Of a stretch of 64,000 bases of DNA, positions 53,746 to 64,000 are shown in pieces. Where the stretch lies: positions 2,728,001 to 2,792,000 of the forward strand of contig OZ220491.1 in assembly GCA_965116195.1 (NCBI GenBank), given 5' to 3'. Source of the stretch: Aldehydirespirator sp965116195 (GTDB lineage: Bacteria > Actinomycetota > Acidimicrobiia > Acidimicrobiales > Aldehydirespiratoraceae). How positions within the stretch are numbered: position 1 is the first letter of the stretch; every line of letters starts with the position of its first letter. The translations under genes were made by a program, and so were the position numbers. The notes beneath the pieces were generated by a model. It did not search any database. It saw only the letters and a program-made list of their open reading frames with translations, and had not been told where the DNA came from.

Positions 53746-55989
53746 TTGATGAGGCCATCAATCAAGCCCCACCATCTGGTCATTGCCCTGGGCGTAGCCA
53801 TTGCGGTTTTCACCGCCGCCTCGGGGATCGCGCCGAGTCTCACCGGGTTCCATGACGACAGTTCGGTCACTCGTGAGGTCTTCGGCAACATCCCGGCACC
53901 TCTCAAAGCTGCCTTCTACACGGTCGTACCCATCCTGCTGATCTACGGAGCGGTGCTGTTCGCTCACCGAGTAAAGAACTGGCAGCGTGGCCGACCCGAC
54001 AACCGCCGCACCACGCCTCGCAACCTGCGCCACCGCCTGGCGGACTTCAGAGCCGGCGTTTACATGCGCACGCTGCTGCGTGAGACGAGCGCAGGGGTGA
54101 TGCATTCGCTCATCTATTTCAGCTTTCTCGTGCTGCTCGGTGTCACCACCACCCTGGAAGTCAACCATCAGGTCCCGGACGGTCTCAAGTTCCTGCATGG
54201 CGATGTCTACCGGGCCTACTCAGCAGTGGGTGATGCTGCGGGGGCGGTGTTCATAGTTGGTGTCACCTGGGCGATCCTGCGCCGTTACGGACCCCTCAGT
54301 TGGCGTCCCTATCGCACCCGCATCAAAACCCGTCCCGAACATCTGGCAATCGGGCTGGTGATGTTGTCCATCGGTGTGACCGGATTCGGTGCAGAGGCAT
54401 TTCGCATTGCCGCAGACGGGATGCCCGATCACGAACGCTGGAGTTTCATCGGCTATCCGCTGGCCGGACTGGTTGACAACATCAGTTCGGTGCATGGTTG
54501 GCATCAGGCCTGGTGGATCGCTCATGTCGTGACTTTCGCGGCCTTCTTGTTGATGATCCCCACGACCATGCTGCGTCACATGTTCACCTCTCCGTTGAAC
54601 ATGTACCTCCACCACCGCGACCGGCCCAAGGGTGCCATGCGTCTGATGCCAGACCTGGTGGAGGGCGAGACCGAACTGGAGACCTTCGGTGCCTCTGTGA
54701 TTGAGGACTTCACCTGGAAGCAGTTGCTTGACACCGATGCCTGCACGACGTGTGGCCGCTGCACCTCGGTGTGCCCGGCACATGCCACAGGCAAGCCGCT
54801 TGACCCTCGTGAGATAGTGCTCAAAACGGGCGAGGTCATGGCACGAACGGGCAATCCACCGACCTCTCCACCTCTCGGCAACGGCAACGGCGACGGGCCG
54901 GGCCGTGGTGTCTCCAACGGCGACACGGCAACGGGCAATGGTGAGGTCTCCGTCCCGGCGAACTGGATGTTTGAGCGGATCACCAAAGAGGAACTGTGGG
55001 CCTGCACATCGTGTCGTGCCTGTGATGAGATCTGCCCGGTCAACATCGAGATACTTGACAAGATTTTGGACATGCGGCGCTATCTCACCTTGATGGAGAG
55101 CGACTTCCCGTCAGAGTTGGGGCAGGCCTTCCGTGGCATGGAGAACTCCTCAAACCCGTGGTCAATGAGCCAGACCGAGCGGGCTGACTGGGCACGTGAC
55201 CTTGACGGGGTAAGAGTGATCGAAGGCGGCGACCCCTTTGATGCCGAGTACCTGTACTGGGTTGGCTGTGCGGGCTCCTTTGACGACAAGAACAAAAAGG
55301 TCGCACGGGCCATGGCCAAACTACTGGAACGAGCCGGCGTGGATTTTGCCATCCTGGGCCCGTCTGAGAACTGCACCGGTGACTCAGCCAGGCGCTCAGG
55401 CAACGAGTACCTGTTCCAGATCCTGGCCGCCAGCAATATCGAAACTCTCAATCAGATGGGCGTGCGCAAGATCATCACGCAGTGCCCGCATTGTTTCAAC
55501 ACGCTCGCCAACGAGTACCCGCAACTTGGAGGGCACTACGAGGTGGTGCATCACAGTCAGTTGCTGGAATGGCTGGTGGCTGAAGGCAAGCTGGATCTGG
55601 AAGGTGCCAATCTTGAGGAGCGGGTGGTCTACCACGACAGTTGTTATCTGGGCCGCCACAATGACATATACATGGCACCACGGCGGGTGCTCGGCTCGCT
55701 CGGCGGTATTGAGGTGGTTGAGGCGCAACGCAACGGCACCAAGGGAATGTGCTGTGGCGCGGGCGGTGCCCGTATGTGGATGGAAGAGACCATCGGCACC
55801 AAAGTCAACGACGAACGCGCCCGTGAGTTGCTTGACACCGGTGCCTCACGCATCGCCACGGCCTGCCCGTTCTGCTACATCATGATGGATGACGGGGTGA
55901 GAGCAGCCGGCGTGGAGGAGGATGAGGTGAAGATCGGCGACATCGCCCTACACGTTCTGGAGGCTGTCGAAGCTCGCGACTCGGCTTAG
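53746..55989 (+). CDS. membrane iron-sulfur oxidoreductase (HdrD-like, Rv0338c type)
   Basis: The 747-residue fusion has an N-terminal membrane part (five or six helices to about residue 290) like the NarI/HdrE gamma subunit. Two 4Fe-4S clusters follow (CTTCGRCTSVCP near 333 and CTSCRACDEICP near 421). Two CCG cysteine-rich domains complete it, YWVGCAGSFDD near 505 and GMCCGAGGARMWM near 668, as in heterodisulfide reductase subunit D. It probably moves electrons between a quinone and an unknown partner; an essential mycobacterial relative exists, but its substrate is not settled. Between the clusters, a Gly/Asn/Pro-rich stretch (GNGNGDGPGRGVSNGD) looks like a low-complexity insertion. Start TTG 53746 or ATG 53749. 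Confidence 0.85.
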   Translation: MMRPSIKPHHLVIALGVAIAVFTAASGIAPSLTGFHDDSSVTREVFGNIPAPLKAAFYTVVPILLIYGAVLFAHRVKNWQRGRPDNRRTTPRNLRHRLADFRAGVYMRTLLRETSAGVMHSLIYFSFLVLLGVTTTLEVNHQVPDGLKFLHGDVYRAYSAVGDAAGAVFIVGVTWAILRRYGPLSWRPYRTRIKTRPEHLAIGLVMLSIGVTGFGAEAFRIAADGMPDHERWSFIGYPLAGLVDNISSVHGWHQAWWIAHVVTFAAFLLMIPTTMLRHMFTSPLNMYLHHRDRPKGAMRLMPDLVEGETELETFGASVIEDFTWKQLLDTDACTTCGRCTSVCPAHATGKPLDPREIVLKTGEVMARTGNPPTSPPLGNGNGDGPGRGVSNGDTATGNGEVSVPANWMFERITKEELWACTSCRACDEICPVNIEILDKILDMRRYLTLMESDFPSELGQAFRGMENSSNPWSMSQTERADWARDLDGVRVIEGGDPFDAEYLYWVGCAGSFDDKNKKVARAMAKLLERAGVDFAILGPSENCTGDSARRSGNEYLFQILAASNIETLNQMGVRKIITQCPHCFNTLANEYPQLGGHYEVVHHSQLLEWLVAEGKLDLEGANLEERVVYHDSCYLGRHNDIYMAPRRVLGSLGGIEVVEAQRNGTKGMCCGAGGARMWMEETIGTKVNDERARELLDTGASRIATACPFCYIMMDDGVRAAGVEEDEVKIGDIALHVLEAVEARDSA

Positions 55990-56025
55990 TGTCCGGTCTT
56001 TGCGTCACGCCTCTCCTCCCCGGCG

Positions 56026-56101
56026 GAAATTCCTGTGGTTTGGAGTGATTATTACCCCTTATCTCCGGAATTTCATTACGTTGGGGCGATAGCGTCAGGC
56101 T
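56026..56101. repeat. dispersed repeat upstream of pabA
   Basis: AAATTCCTGTGGTTTGGAGTGAT and the following GCGTCAGG-type part resemble the repeats at 56703 and 61893-62040. Confidence 0.6.
56090..56095 (+). promoter_or_regulatory. -10 element of pabA/trpG (TAGCGT)
   Basis: TAGCGT with exactly six bases to the GTG at 56102. Confidence 0.6.
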
Positions 56102-56680
56102 GTGGATTCGAGGATCGTCGTCATTGACAACTACGACTCGTTTGTTTACATCCTCGTGCAGTATCTGGGTGAGTTGGGTGCCGATCCTGTGGTACATCGC
56201 CACGATGCTGTCACCGTCAAAGAGATCAAGCAGCAGTCACCGCACGGAATCCTCATCAGCCCCGGGCCGGGCACTCCCGACGATGCCGGAGTAACCAACG
56301 AACTGCTACAGGAGTTGAGCGGTCAGGTACCGATCTTGGGGGTGTGTCTGGGGATGCAGTGCATCGGGCAGGTGTTCGGAGCCTCCATTGTCCGGGCCCC
56401 CGCCATCATGCACGGCAAGACCTCGGTGATAAGCCACGACAATGCCGGAGTGTTCCGGGGGTTGCCGAACCCGGTCACAGCAACCCGTTATCACTCGCTC
56501 ATAGTTGAGCGTTCATCAGTGCCTGATGACCTCGAGATAACCGCCAGCTGCGAGACGGGCCTGGTGATGGGCTTGCGCCACCACCAACACCCGACCGAAG
56601 GCGTACAGTTCCATCCCGAGTCGGTGCTGACCGAATCAGGCCGAACACTCATCAACAACTTCCTGGCACGCTGCGCCTGA
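56102..56680 (+). CDS. pabA: glutamine amidotransferase of anthranilate/aminodeoxychorismate synthase
   Basis: The 192-residue class I amidotransferase supplies ammonia from glutamine for anthranilate or aminodeoxychorismate synthesis. It has the family opening VVIDNYDSFVYILVQYLGEL, the oxyanion region SPGPGTPDD, the catalytic Cys in ILGVCLGMQCIGQ, and the His/Glu pair in GVQFHPESVLTE. TrpG and PabA cannot be separated by sequence alone. In mycobacteria and relatives this gene sits beside pknB; here it is separated from the pknB-like gene by an RCC1 island. Confidence 0.92.
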   Translation: MDSRIVVIDNYDSFVYILVQYLGELGADPVVHRHDAVTVKEIKQQSPHGILISPGPGTPDDAGVTNELLQELSGQVPILGVCLGMQCIGQVFGASIVRAPAIMHGKTSVISHDNAGVFRGLPNPVTATRYHSLIVERSSVPDDLEITASCETGLVMGLRHHQHPTEGVQFHPESVLTESGRTLINNFLARCA

Positions 56681-56702
56681 CCCACAACCCCTGTTCCCGG
56701 CC

Positions 56703-57025
56703 CTCTCAGCAAAATTCCTGTGGTTTGGAGGGATAGTTCCCCCAATGTCGGCGAATTTCGGAATGGGATGACGACTTGGTTGAGGAGTTTCTGATAATCC
56801 CCCCAACGTCGGCGAATTTCGGCGTGGGATGACGACTTGGTTGAGGAGTTTCTGATAATCCCTCCAATCTCGGCGAATTTCGGCGTGAAGTGCTTTCGGT
56901 TGCTCTAGCCAGCCAGCACTGTCTTCGCCACCAGGCTTACTGAGTGCTTTCGGGGTGCCCTATCCAGCCAAACACCACCCTCGCCACCAGGCTTGCTGAG
57001 TGCTTTCGGTTGCTCCAAGTGTGTA
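56703..57025. repeat. repeat boundary of the RCC1 island, left side
   Basis: About 75 bp (CCTGTGGTTTGGAGGGATAG through GATGACGACTTGGTTGAGGA) are nearly identical to 61897-61970. A 70-bp subunit is then repeated (56735, 56800). Next comes GGTTGCTCTAGCCAGC, identical to the end of the pknB-like gene at 62042, followed by two diverged copies of the TCGCCACCAGG kind. No gene in 56681-57032. Confidence 0.85.
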
Positions 57026-59364
57026 AGTGGGGTCAGACATCAAGTTGCCCCCACCGGCTCTCGCCCCAGCAGGTGACGGTGCCATTGGTGCGCAGTCCGC
57101 AGGTGTGCAATTGCCCTGCGGTTATCATGGTGAACTGTCCTGAAGGCGCGTCAATCTGTTTGTATTGGTTGTCGCCCCAGCAGGTGACAGTGCCATCGGT
57201 GCGCAGTCCGCAGGTGTGCAGATGACCGGCGGACACCATGGTGAACTGGCCGGATGGTGGATCGGTTTGACCATATTTCTGGAACTGGTTACCGCCCCAG
57301 CAAACAACGGTGCCGTTGCCCCGCACTCCGCACGAATGCTCACGGCCGGCGGACACATTGATGAACTGTCCTGAGGGTGCATCAGCCGAGCCGTACCGGT
57401 TGTCTCCCCAGCAGGCAACGGTGCCGTCAGCGCGCAACCCACAAGAATGTTGACCGCCGGCGTCTATCGCTCTGAACTGACCCGACGGAGCGTCAATCCA
57501 GCCATCACTGTCGGGGGCACCCCAGCAGGTGACGGTGCCGTCAGCGCGCAACCCACAAGAACCATAATCGCCGGCGACTACTGCGCTGAACTGACCCGAC
57601 GGGGCGTTCAGTCTGCCCCCGCTTGGTTCTCCCCAACAGAGGGCGGTGCCATTGGTACGCACTCCACACGCATGGTTACGACCAACCCCTACTGAGATGA
57701 ACTTACCGGACGGCTGCCATTTGTAGTAGCCCCAACAGTTTATGTTGCTGTCAGCGTCCAGTCTGCAAGTGGTCAAGCCTCCCACTCCCGCAGACATCGA
57801 GTTGAGCAGTGCCGTCGTTGGCGCAGCGACCGTTGCTGGGAGCGTTGTGGTAGTGGTTGTGGTAGCGGTTGTTTGGTCTTTGCTTCGTATCTTCCAGCAG
57901 GTGACAGCACCGTCGGTGTCCAACGCACAGAGGCGCTTGTAGCCGACTGACACAGCCTTGAACGTCTTGGACCTGTCAGACTCTCCCATGGCGAAACTGC
58001 CGTCGCCCCAACAAGCGACAGTGCCATCGGTACGCAGTCCACACGAATACCGCTGACCGACAGACACGGCTGTGTATTTGCCCGAAGCGACATCTGTTTC
58101 GCCATTGGTGTTGTCACCCCAACACAGAACAGCGCCGTCGGAGCGAAGCCCGCACGAATGCCGCTGACCGACAGCCACTGCCATGAAACTAGCCGAAGGC
58201 ACAGCAGTTTCACCACTGTCACCTCTACCCCAGCAAGTGACTGTCCCGTTATGTGCCAAGCCACAGGTGTGCCGAAAACCAGCAGACACCGCCGAACGAA
58301 TCTGTTGATATTGATAGCCATCTTCTCCAATGCTGTACACAGGCACATTACCTTCACCGTCATCGTTTCTGCCCCAACAAACAGTGCGACCACCCAAGAT
58401 GATCGCGCAATTGTGGTATTTACCGGCTGAAACAGACCAGAACCAGCCTTCAGGAGCGTCTAGTTGGCCATGATTGTTCCTGCCCCAACAACTCAAGGTT
58501 CCCAGAACGCTTCCCACAGCAGCGCGTATCGCACAAGTATGCTGATAGCCAGCAGACACTGCAATATACTCACCTGCAGGGACATCGGTTTCGCCGTAAC
58601 GGTTATTGCCTTTCCAGCATTCGATAGTACCGTCGGTACGCAAACCGCACACATGAGACCCACCCGCCGACACCGAGACAAACTCCGAACCGGCACCATC
58701 ATCACCCCTCTCATCTGAGGGTGGAACTGGTGGGGTTGACTCGCCGAATTTGTTCATACCCCAACAGACCGCACTTCCGTCCACGCGCAGCGCACAAGTA
58801 CGACTCCGAGTGGCCGAAATAGCCTTGTATTGACCTGGCGGCGCGTCTTCTGCCTGCCCGGACTTGTTCCACCCCCAACAGGTAACACTCTTGTCGGTAC
58901 GCAAACCACACGAGTGATGATCACCAGTGGTAACCGCGCTGAACGTGCCCGACGGAGCATCAGACATGGATCCACGATAGTATCTGCCCAGGTACGGATT
59001 GTGATATCCCCAGCAAGAGATCGTCCCGTCCGTGCGCAACCCGCACACGTGCCACAAACCGGATGCCACTGCGCTGAAAGTGCCCGACGGAGCATCAGTC
59101 GCGTGACTGTGGACTGCATTTTGGCCCCAACACGTGATAGCCCCGTTGGTGCGCAACCCACAGGCGATCCCACCAGCAGTTGAGACAGCGCTGAAAGTGC
59201 CCTCCGACGGCACGTCACGCAATACAGACATGTCCTCACCCCAACACGTGACAGTGCCATCGGTACGCAACCCACACGAGTGTTCCCACGCAGCCGACAC
59301 CGCGCTGAACGTGCCCGACGGAGCATCAGACTTGCCGTAATCATTTTCGCCCCAACAGATGATG

Positions 59365-61151
<1,787 letters not shown>

Positions 61152-61231
61152 GTGTTTCTGACCTCCTGTTGGTCATACGAACTTGTCTGAGGCACACCCA
61201 ACCCGGGCGCACCGAACGGCAGGCTACCACG

Positions 61232-61245
61232 CCCCCCCCCCCCCC
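61232..61245 (+). repeat. homopolymer of 14 C upstream of the RCC1 gene
   Basis: A 14-C run (14 G on the coding strand) lies about 80 bases before the RCC1 start codon, in its promoter region. Same length as the run at 8824-8837. No gene is seen in 61168-61407. Confidence 0.95.
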
Positions 61246-61407
61246 TTGCAACCTCACCGGAGAATAATTTTCTGAGCTGCCCATCACCCCCGCCAACCGC
61301 GGTGTCAGCACGACGCAAACCAGAGGCCGAGTCGCCCCGCCCAGACACACGTAACCCGCACAGACACACCCAACCCGGGCGCGCCCAATCAACCCAGTTC
61401 ATGTTGT

Positions 61408-61815
61408 TCAGCCCGAGCGGTCGGGGCCGACGCGGGTGATGTGGAGCTTTATGAGGCAGCGTTGTTCGGTGAGCATGGCTTGGCGGTATTCGTCCCAGTC
61501 GGGGTGTTCGCCTTGCAGGGTGCGGTAGTAGTTGACCAGTGGCTCCAGTGCTGCCGGGCCGGAGACGATCTCGGCCCGGCACTCGATCTGGATCCAGTCG
61601 CCGAACCATTTTGGGGGAACCACGCACAGCCAGCTTCGGGGGTCTCGCCTGAGGTTCTTGGTCTTGTAGGCGGTTTCCCGGGTGCTCATCACCACGGTGC
61701 CGTCCACCACGGCCAGGGTGACCGGTGACATCTGGGGCGTACCGTCTCGCCGCCTGGTGGCCAGCACCGCGTTGGTGTTCTCCCGGATGTAGTCCAAGGC
61801 CTTAGCAGGGTCCAT
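61408..61815 (-). CDS. PPOX-class (F420-type split-barrel) protein
   Basis: The 135-residue protein has the split beta-barrel flavin/deazaflavin-binding fold: ALDYIRENTNAVLATRRRDG, TPQMSPVTLAVVDGTVVMST, and the RETAYKTKNLRRDPRSWLCV segment typical of actinobacterial PPOX-class F420-dependent enzymes. The cofactor (FMN, heme or F420) and substrate cannot be told. A TAGGGT element six bases before the ATG indicates leaderless expression. It sits at the right edge of the RCC1 island. Confidence 0.82.
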   Translation of the reverse strand: MDPAKALDYIRENTNAVLATRRRDGTPQMSPVTLAVVDGTVVMSTRETAYKTKNLRRDPRSWLCVVPPKWFGDWIQIECRAEIVSGPAALEPLVNYYRTLQGEHPDWDEYRQAMLTEQRCLIKLHITRVGPDRSG

Positions 61816-61821
61816 GGGAGC

Positions 61822-61827
61822 ACCCTA
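61822..61827 (-). promoter_or_regulatory. -10 element of the PPOX gene (TAGGGT)
   Basis: TAGGGT with exactly six bases to ATG 61815. Confidence 0.6.
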
Positions 61828-61892
61828 CCCCCCTCCCCTCGGAGAAATTCCAAGCCCGCCAAGACCCACCATCACGCGCCAGCAACTCAGCC

Positions 61893-62058
61893 ATACCCTG
61901 TGGTTTGGAGGGATAGTTCCCCCCAATGTCCGCAAATTTCGGAATGGGATGACGACTTGGTTGAGGAGTTTTTGACAGTTCCCCCCTATGTCGGCGAATT
62001 TCGCTGCGTTGGAGCGGCGACGTCAGGTATCGGGCTTCTGGTTGCTCTAGCCAGCGTC
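61893..62058. repeat. repeat boundary of the RCC1 island, right side
   Basis: Contains the same ~75-bp sequence as 56703-56780, a diverged half-copy, and GGTTGCTCTAGCCAGC overlapping the pknB-like stop codon. Confidence 0.85.
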
Positions 62059-64000
62059 GTCCTCGCCATCTGCCGGCGGTGATGATGCGTCAGGTGCGGT
62101 CGTCGTCGGGGTCTCAGCAGGAGGATCCGGGGTCTCGGCCGGGGGATCAGGCGTCTCAGCAGGAGGATCGGGCGACTCGGCCGGGGGATCAGGCGTCTCA
62201 GCAGGGGGTTCTGGGGTGTCAGGCGGGGTTGAGGTCGTGGGTACGGTCGGATCAGGTGGCTCAGGGTCGTCCAAGCCCGACTCGCCGACCACCAGATCCA
62301 CCGCCGTCTCGGCATCAACCTCAACGTTGGCCGGTGGTGTCTGGGCAAGAATCCGACCTATATCAGGTGAACCCGGTTCCACAGGCTCAAAGGTCACGAT
62401 CCCGATCACGAGCCCCTCACGCTCCAGGGCCAGCCTGCCGGTGTCAAAGAGCAAGCCCGCCACGTCGGGCACCGACACCAACGGCAGGCCTGTGGAAATG
62501 ATCACAAAGACCGCCGAGTCAGCACCGATCGGCGACCCGATCGTCGGGTCGGTGTCAATGATCGAACCCTCGGGGACGGTCTCCGAAGGCTCACGACGCT
62601 CGCCCACCCGGAACCCCAGATCCGTGAGGGTCTTGAAGGCATCAACCAAAGACTGGTCCCGTACGTCGGGCACAAAGATCTGCCCGGGCCCGGTCGAGAT
62701 CGTGATGGTGACAGCCTCTCCAAGTGCAAGTTCGGTGCCCGAGACCGGCTCCTGGCCGACCACTATGCCAACTTCAGCCTGACTGGATTCCTCCAGCGAG
62801 ATCACCACATATCCGGCCTCGGTGAGAATTCGCTGGGCATCAACGCGGTTGCGACCCCGTACCGCAGGGACGGTGGGGTTCTCGCCCTTGCTGACCGTCA
62901 ATGTGACCGACGCACCCTCGTTGACACGCTGACCTGCCGGTGGACTCTGCCGGAACACCGTGTTCTCGGTAACCTCGGTGTTGACCTCGTACTCAACTGT
63001 GGACATGAGACTCTGCTCAAGCAGTTGGCCCTGTGCGACGCTGGCAGCCAGTCCGATCAGATCAGGAACCTCGATGAGCACGACCGGCTCTTCGGCAGCA
63101 GGTGTCTCCGCACCATCATCGGACTCTCCTATGCCCAGGGCGCGATAAAAGCTGAGCGCCAGAAAGACCAGCACGGAAATGAGCGCGGCCAGACCGACAA
63201 GCATGAGGGCGGTGCGCTTCCAACCGTCAGAACGCTGGACTTCCTCATAGAAGTAGGTAGGCGGCACATATTGCGGGGGTACGGCCCCAGCCGGCACCGG
63301 GCCAACCGGAGGACCACCACCATGCGGCGGCCCGGCAACAGGCGGCACACCACGCGGGGGACTTGCTCCAGGCGGCACACCACGCGGGGGACTTGCTCCA
63401 GACGGCACACCACCAAGCGGGGGTTGAGCAGTCGGCCCACCACGATGCGGGGGTTGAGCAGTCGGCCCACCACGATGCGAGGGCCCAGCTGGTGGCACAC
63501 CACGCGGGGGACTCACTCCAGGTGGCACACCACCACGATGCGGGGGCCGAGCAGTCGGTGGCCCGCTGGACGGCGACGGCGGCTGAAATGCGGCTCGTGG
63601 CGGGGGTGATGCCTGCGCACCCGGTTGAGGTGGCAACACGTTGGCTCCGCCGGTTGCATCAAGCACAGCTTCGGCTTGTGTGGGGCGTGGTTGTCGTGTC
63701 GGAACTGTGCGCTCTCCGCCCAGATACCGCCGGAGGTCAGAGCAGAGGTCTTCGGCCTTGGGATAACGGTTGGCCGGACTCTTTGCCAGCAGCTTGAGAA
63801 TGATCGCTTCCAGGGAGGGTGCGATGACGACACCGTGCGCGGAAGGAGCCATCGGACGTTCCTGCACATGCTTGACAGCCACAGCAGTCGAGGTGTCGGC
63901 CGAGAACGGCGGCCTGCCCACGATCATCTCATAGAGCACCACCCCGAGGGAATACAGGTCGCTGCGCCCGTCAAGACGCTTGCCTTGGGCCTGCTCAGGC
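62047..64000 (-). CDS. pknB: PASTA-domain serine/threonine kinase, partial (PknB-like)
   Basis: The gene continues past the window end; only the C-terminal ~650 residues are here. They begin in kinase subdomains VIII-IX (PEQAQGKRLDGRSDLYSLGV, then VLYEMIVGRPPF). A Pro/Gly-rich juxtamembrane region with repeated GVPPGASPPR units follows, then one membrane helix (ALMLVGLAALISVLVFLALS). Four extracellular PASTA domains come next (EVPDLIGLAASVAQGQLLEQ, then TVPAVRGRNRVDAQRILTEA, VPDVRDQSLVDAFKTLTDLG and VPDVAGLLFDTGRLALEREG). A tail of PPAETPD repeats ends it. PASTA domains sense peptidoglycan/lipid II and control growth and division. Both Pro-rich parts look like repeat expansions. Confidence 0.92.
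   Translation of the reverse strand, partial: PEQAQGKRLDGRSDLYSLGVVLYEMIVGRPPFSADTSTAVAVKHVQERPMAPSAHGVVIAPSLEAIILKLLAKSPANRYPKAEDLCSDLRRYLGGERTVPTRQPRPTQAEAVLDATGGANVLPPQPGAQASPPPRAAFQPPSPSSGPPTARPPHRGGVPPGVSPPRGVPPAGPSHRGGPTAQPPHRGGPTAQPPLGGVPSGASPPRGVPPGASPPRGVPPVAGPPHGGGPPVGPVPAGAVPPQYVPPTYFYEEVQRSDGWKRTALMLVGLAALISVLVFLALSFYRALGIGESDDGAETPAAEEPVVLIEVPDLIGLAASVAQGQLLEQSLMSTVEYEVNTEVTENTVFRQSPPAGQRVNEGASVTLTVSKGENPTVPAVRGRNRVDAQRILTEAGYVVISLEESSQAEVGIVVGQEPVSGTELALGEAVTITISTGPGQIFVPDVRDQSLVDAFKTLTDLGFRVGERREPSETVPEGSIIDTDPTIGSPIGADSAVFVIISTGLPLVSVPDVAGLLFDTGRLALEREGLVIGIVTFEPVEPGSPDIGRILAQTPPANVEVDAETAVDLVVGESGLDDPEPPDPTVPTTSTPPDTPEPPAETPDPPAESPDPPAETPDPPAETPDPPAETPTTTAPDASSPPADGEDDAG
62115..62225 (-). 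repeat. PPAETPD-encoding tandem repeat in the pknB tail
   Basis: About five units of 21-24 bp encode PPAETPD/PPAESPD near the C-terminus. A second field at about 63330-63560 encodes GVPPGASPPR-like units before the membrane helix. Confidence 0.85.

Overview
The window looks like chromosomal DNA of a moderately high-GC member of the Actinomycetota, most likely a deep-branching lineage such as Acidimicrobiia. Evidence for this is the caa3 oxidase operon with a prokaryotic subunit IV, the dnaK-grpE-dnaJ-hspR-clpB heat-shock operon with an HspR-type MerR regulator, clpS followed by DUF2017, a PASTA-domain PknB-like kinase near trpG/pabA, a fused membrane iron-sulfur oxidoreductase of the Rv0338c type, and DUF222/13E12-type HNH proteins. 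The genus cannot be fixed from the sequence alone.

Layout. 0-8.4 kb: anti-sigma-like protein, dut, orn, a metallo-beta-lactamase-fold hydrolase, an acyl-ACP thioesterase, a TlpA-like lipoprotein and CcdA. 8.4-18.7 kb is an accessory region: REP-like palindromic modules, a decayed RCC1-repeat fragment, an unknown membrane protein, two truncated ISL3-type transposase remnants, two copies of a DUF222-HNH gene (the second frameshifted), an AlbA_2/HATPase protein and a broken-off copy of the pdxH 3' end. 18.9-34.1 kb: pdxH, serS and the cytochrome oxidase block (ctaG, ctaF, ctaE, ctaD, ctaC, two or three accessory membrane genes, ctaB, divergent ctaA). One accessory gene is a subunit-I paralogue in which all six metal-ligand histidines are replaced. 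34.1-45 kb: clpS, DUF2017, tRNA-Glu/Asp/Phe, a P450, ilvD, malic enzyme, a small conserved hypothetical, purB, purA. 45-52.4 kb: the heat-shock operon. 52.9-56.7 kb: gpmA, the HdrD-like oxidoreductase and pabA/trpG. 57-61.8 kb: a secreted poly-threonine/RCC1-propeller gene split by three +1 shifts, plus a PPOX-family gene. 62-64 kb: the 3' part of a pknB-like kinase.

Two genome-style features stand out. First, nearly every intergenic gap is filled with short tandem repeats (units of 44-148 bp), and in many cases the unit contains the last or first codons of the adjacent gene, as if gene ends were repeatedly duplicated outward. Related in-frame expansions lie inside GrpE, ClpS, the thioesterase, TlpA, CtaA and PknB. 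Second, many genes have a TANNNT hexamer exactly six bases before the start codon, the hallmark of leaderless transcription.
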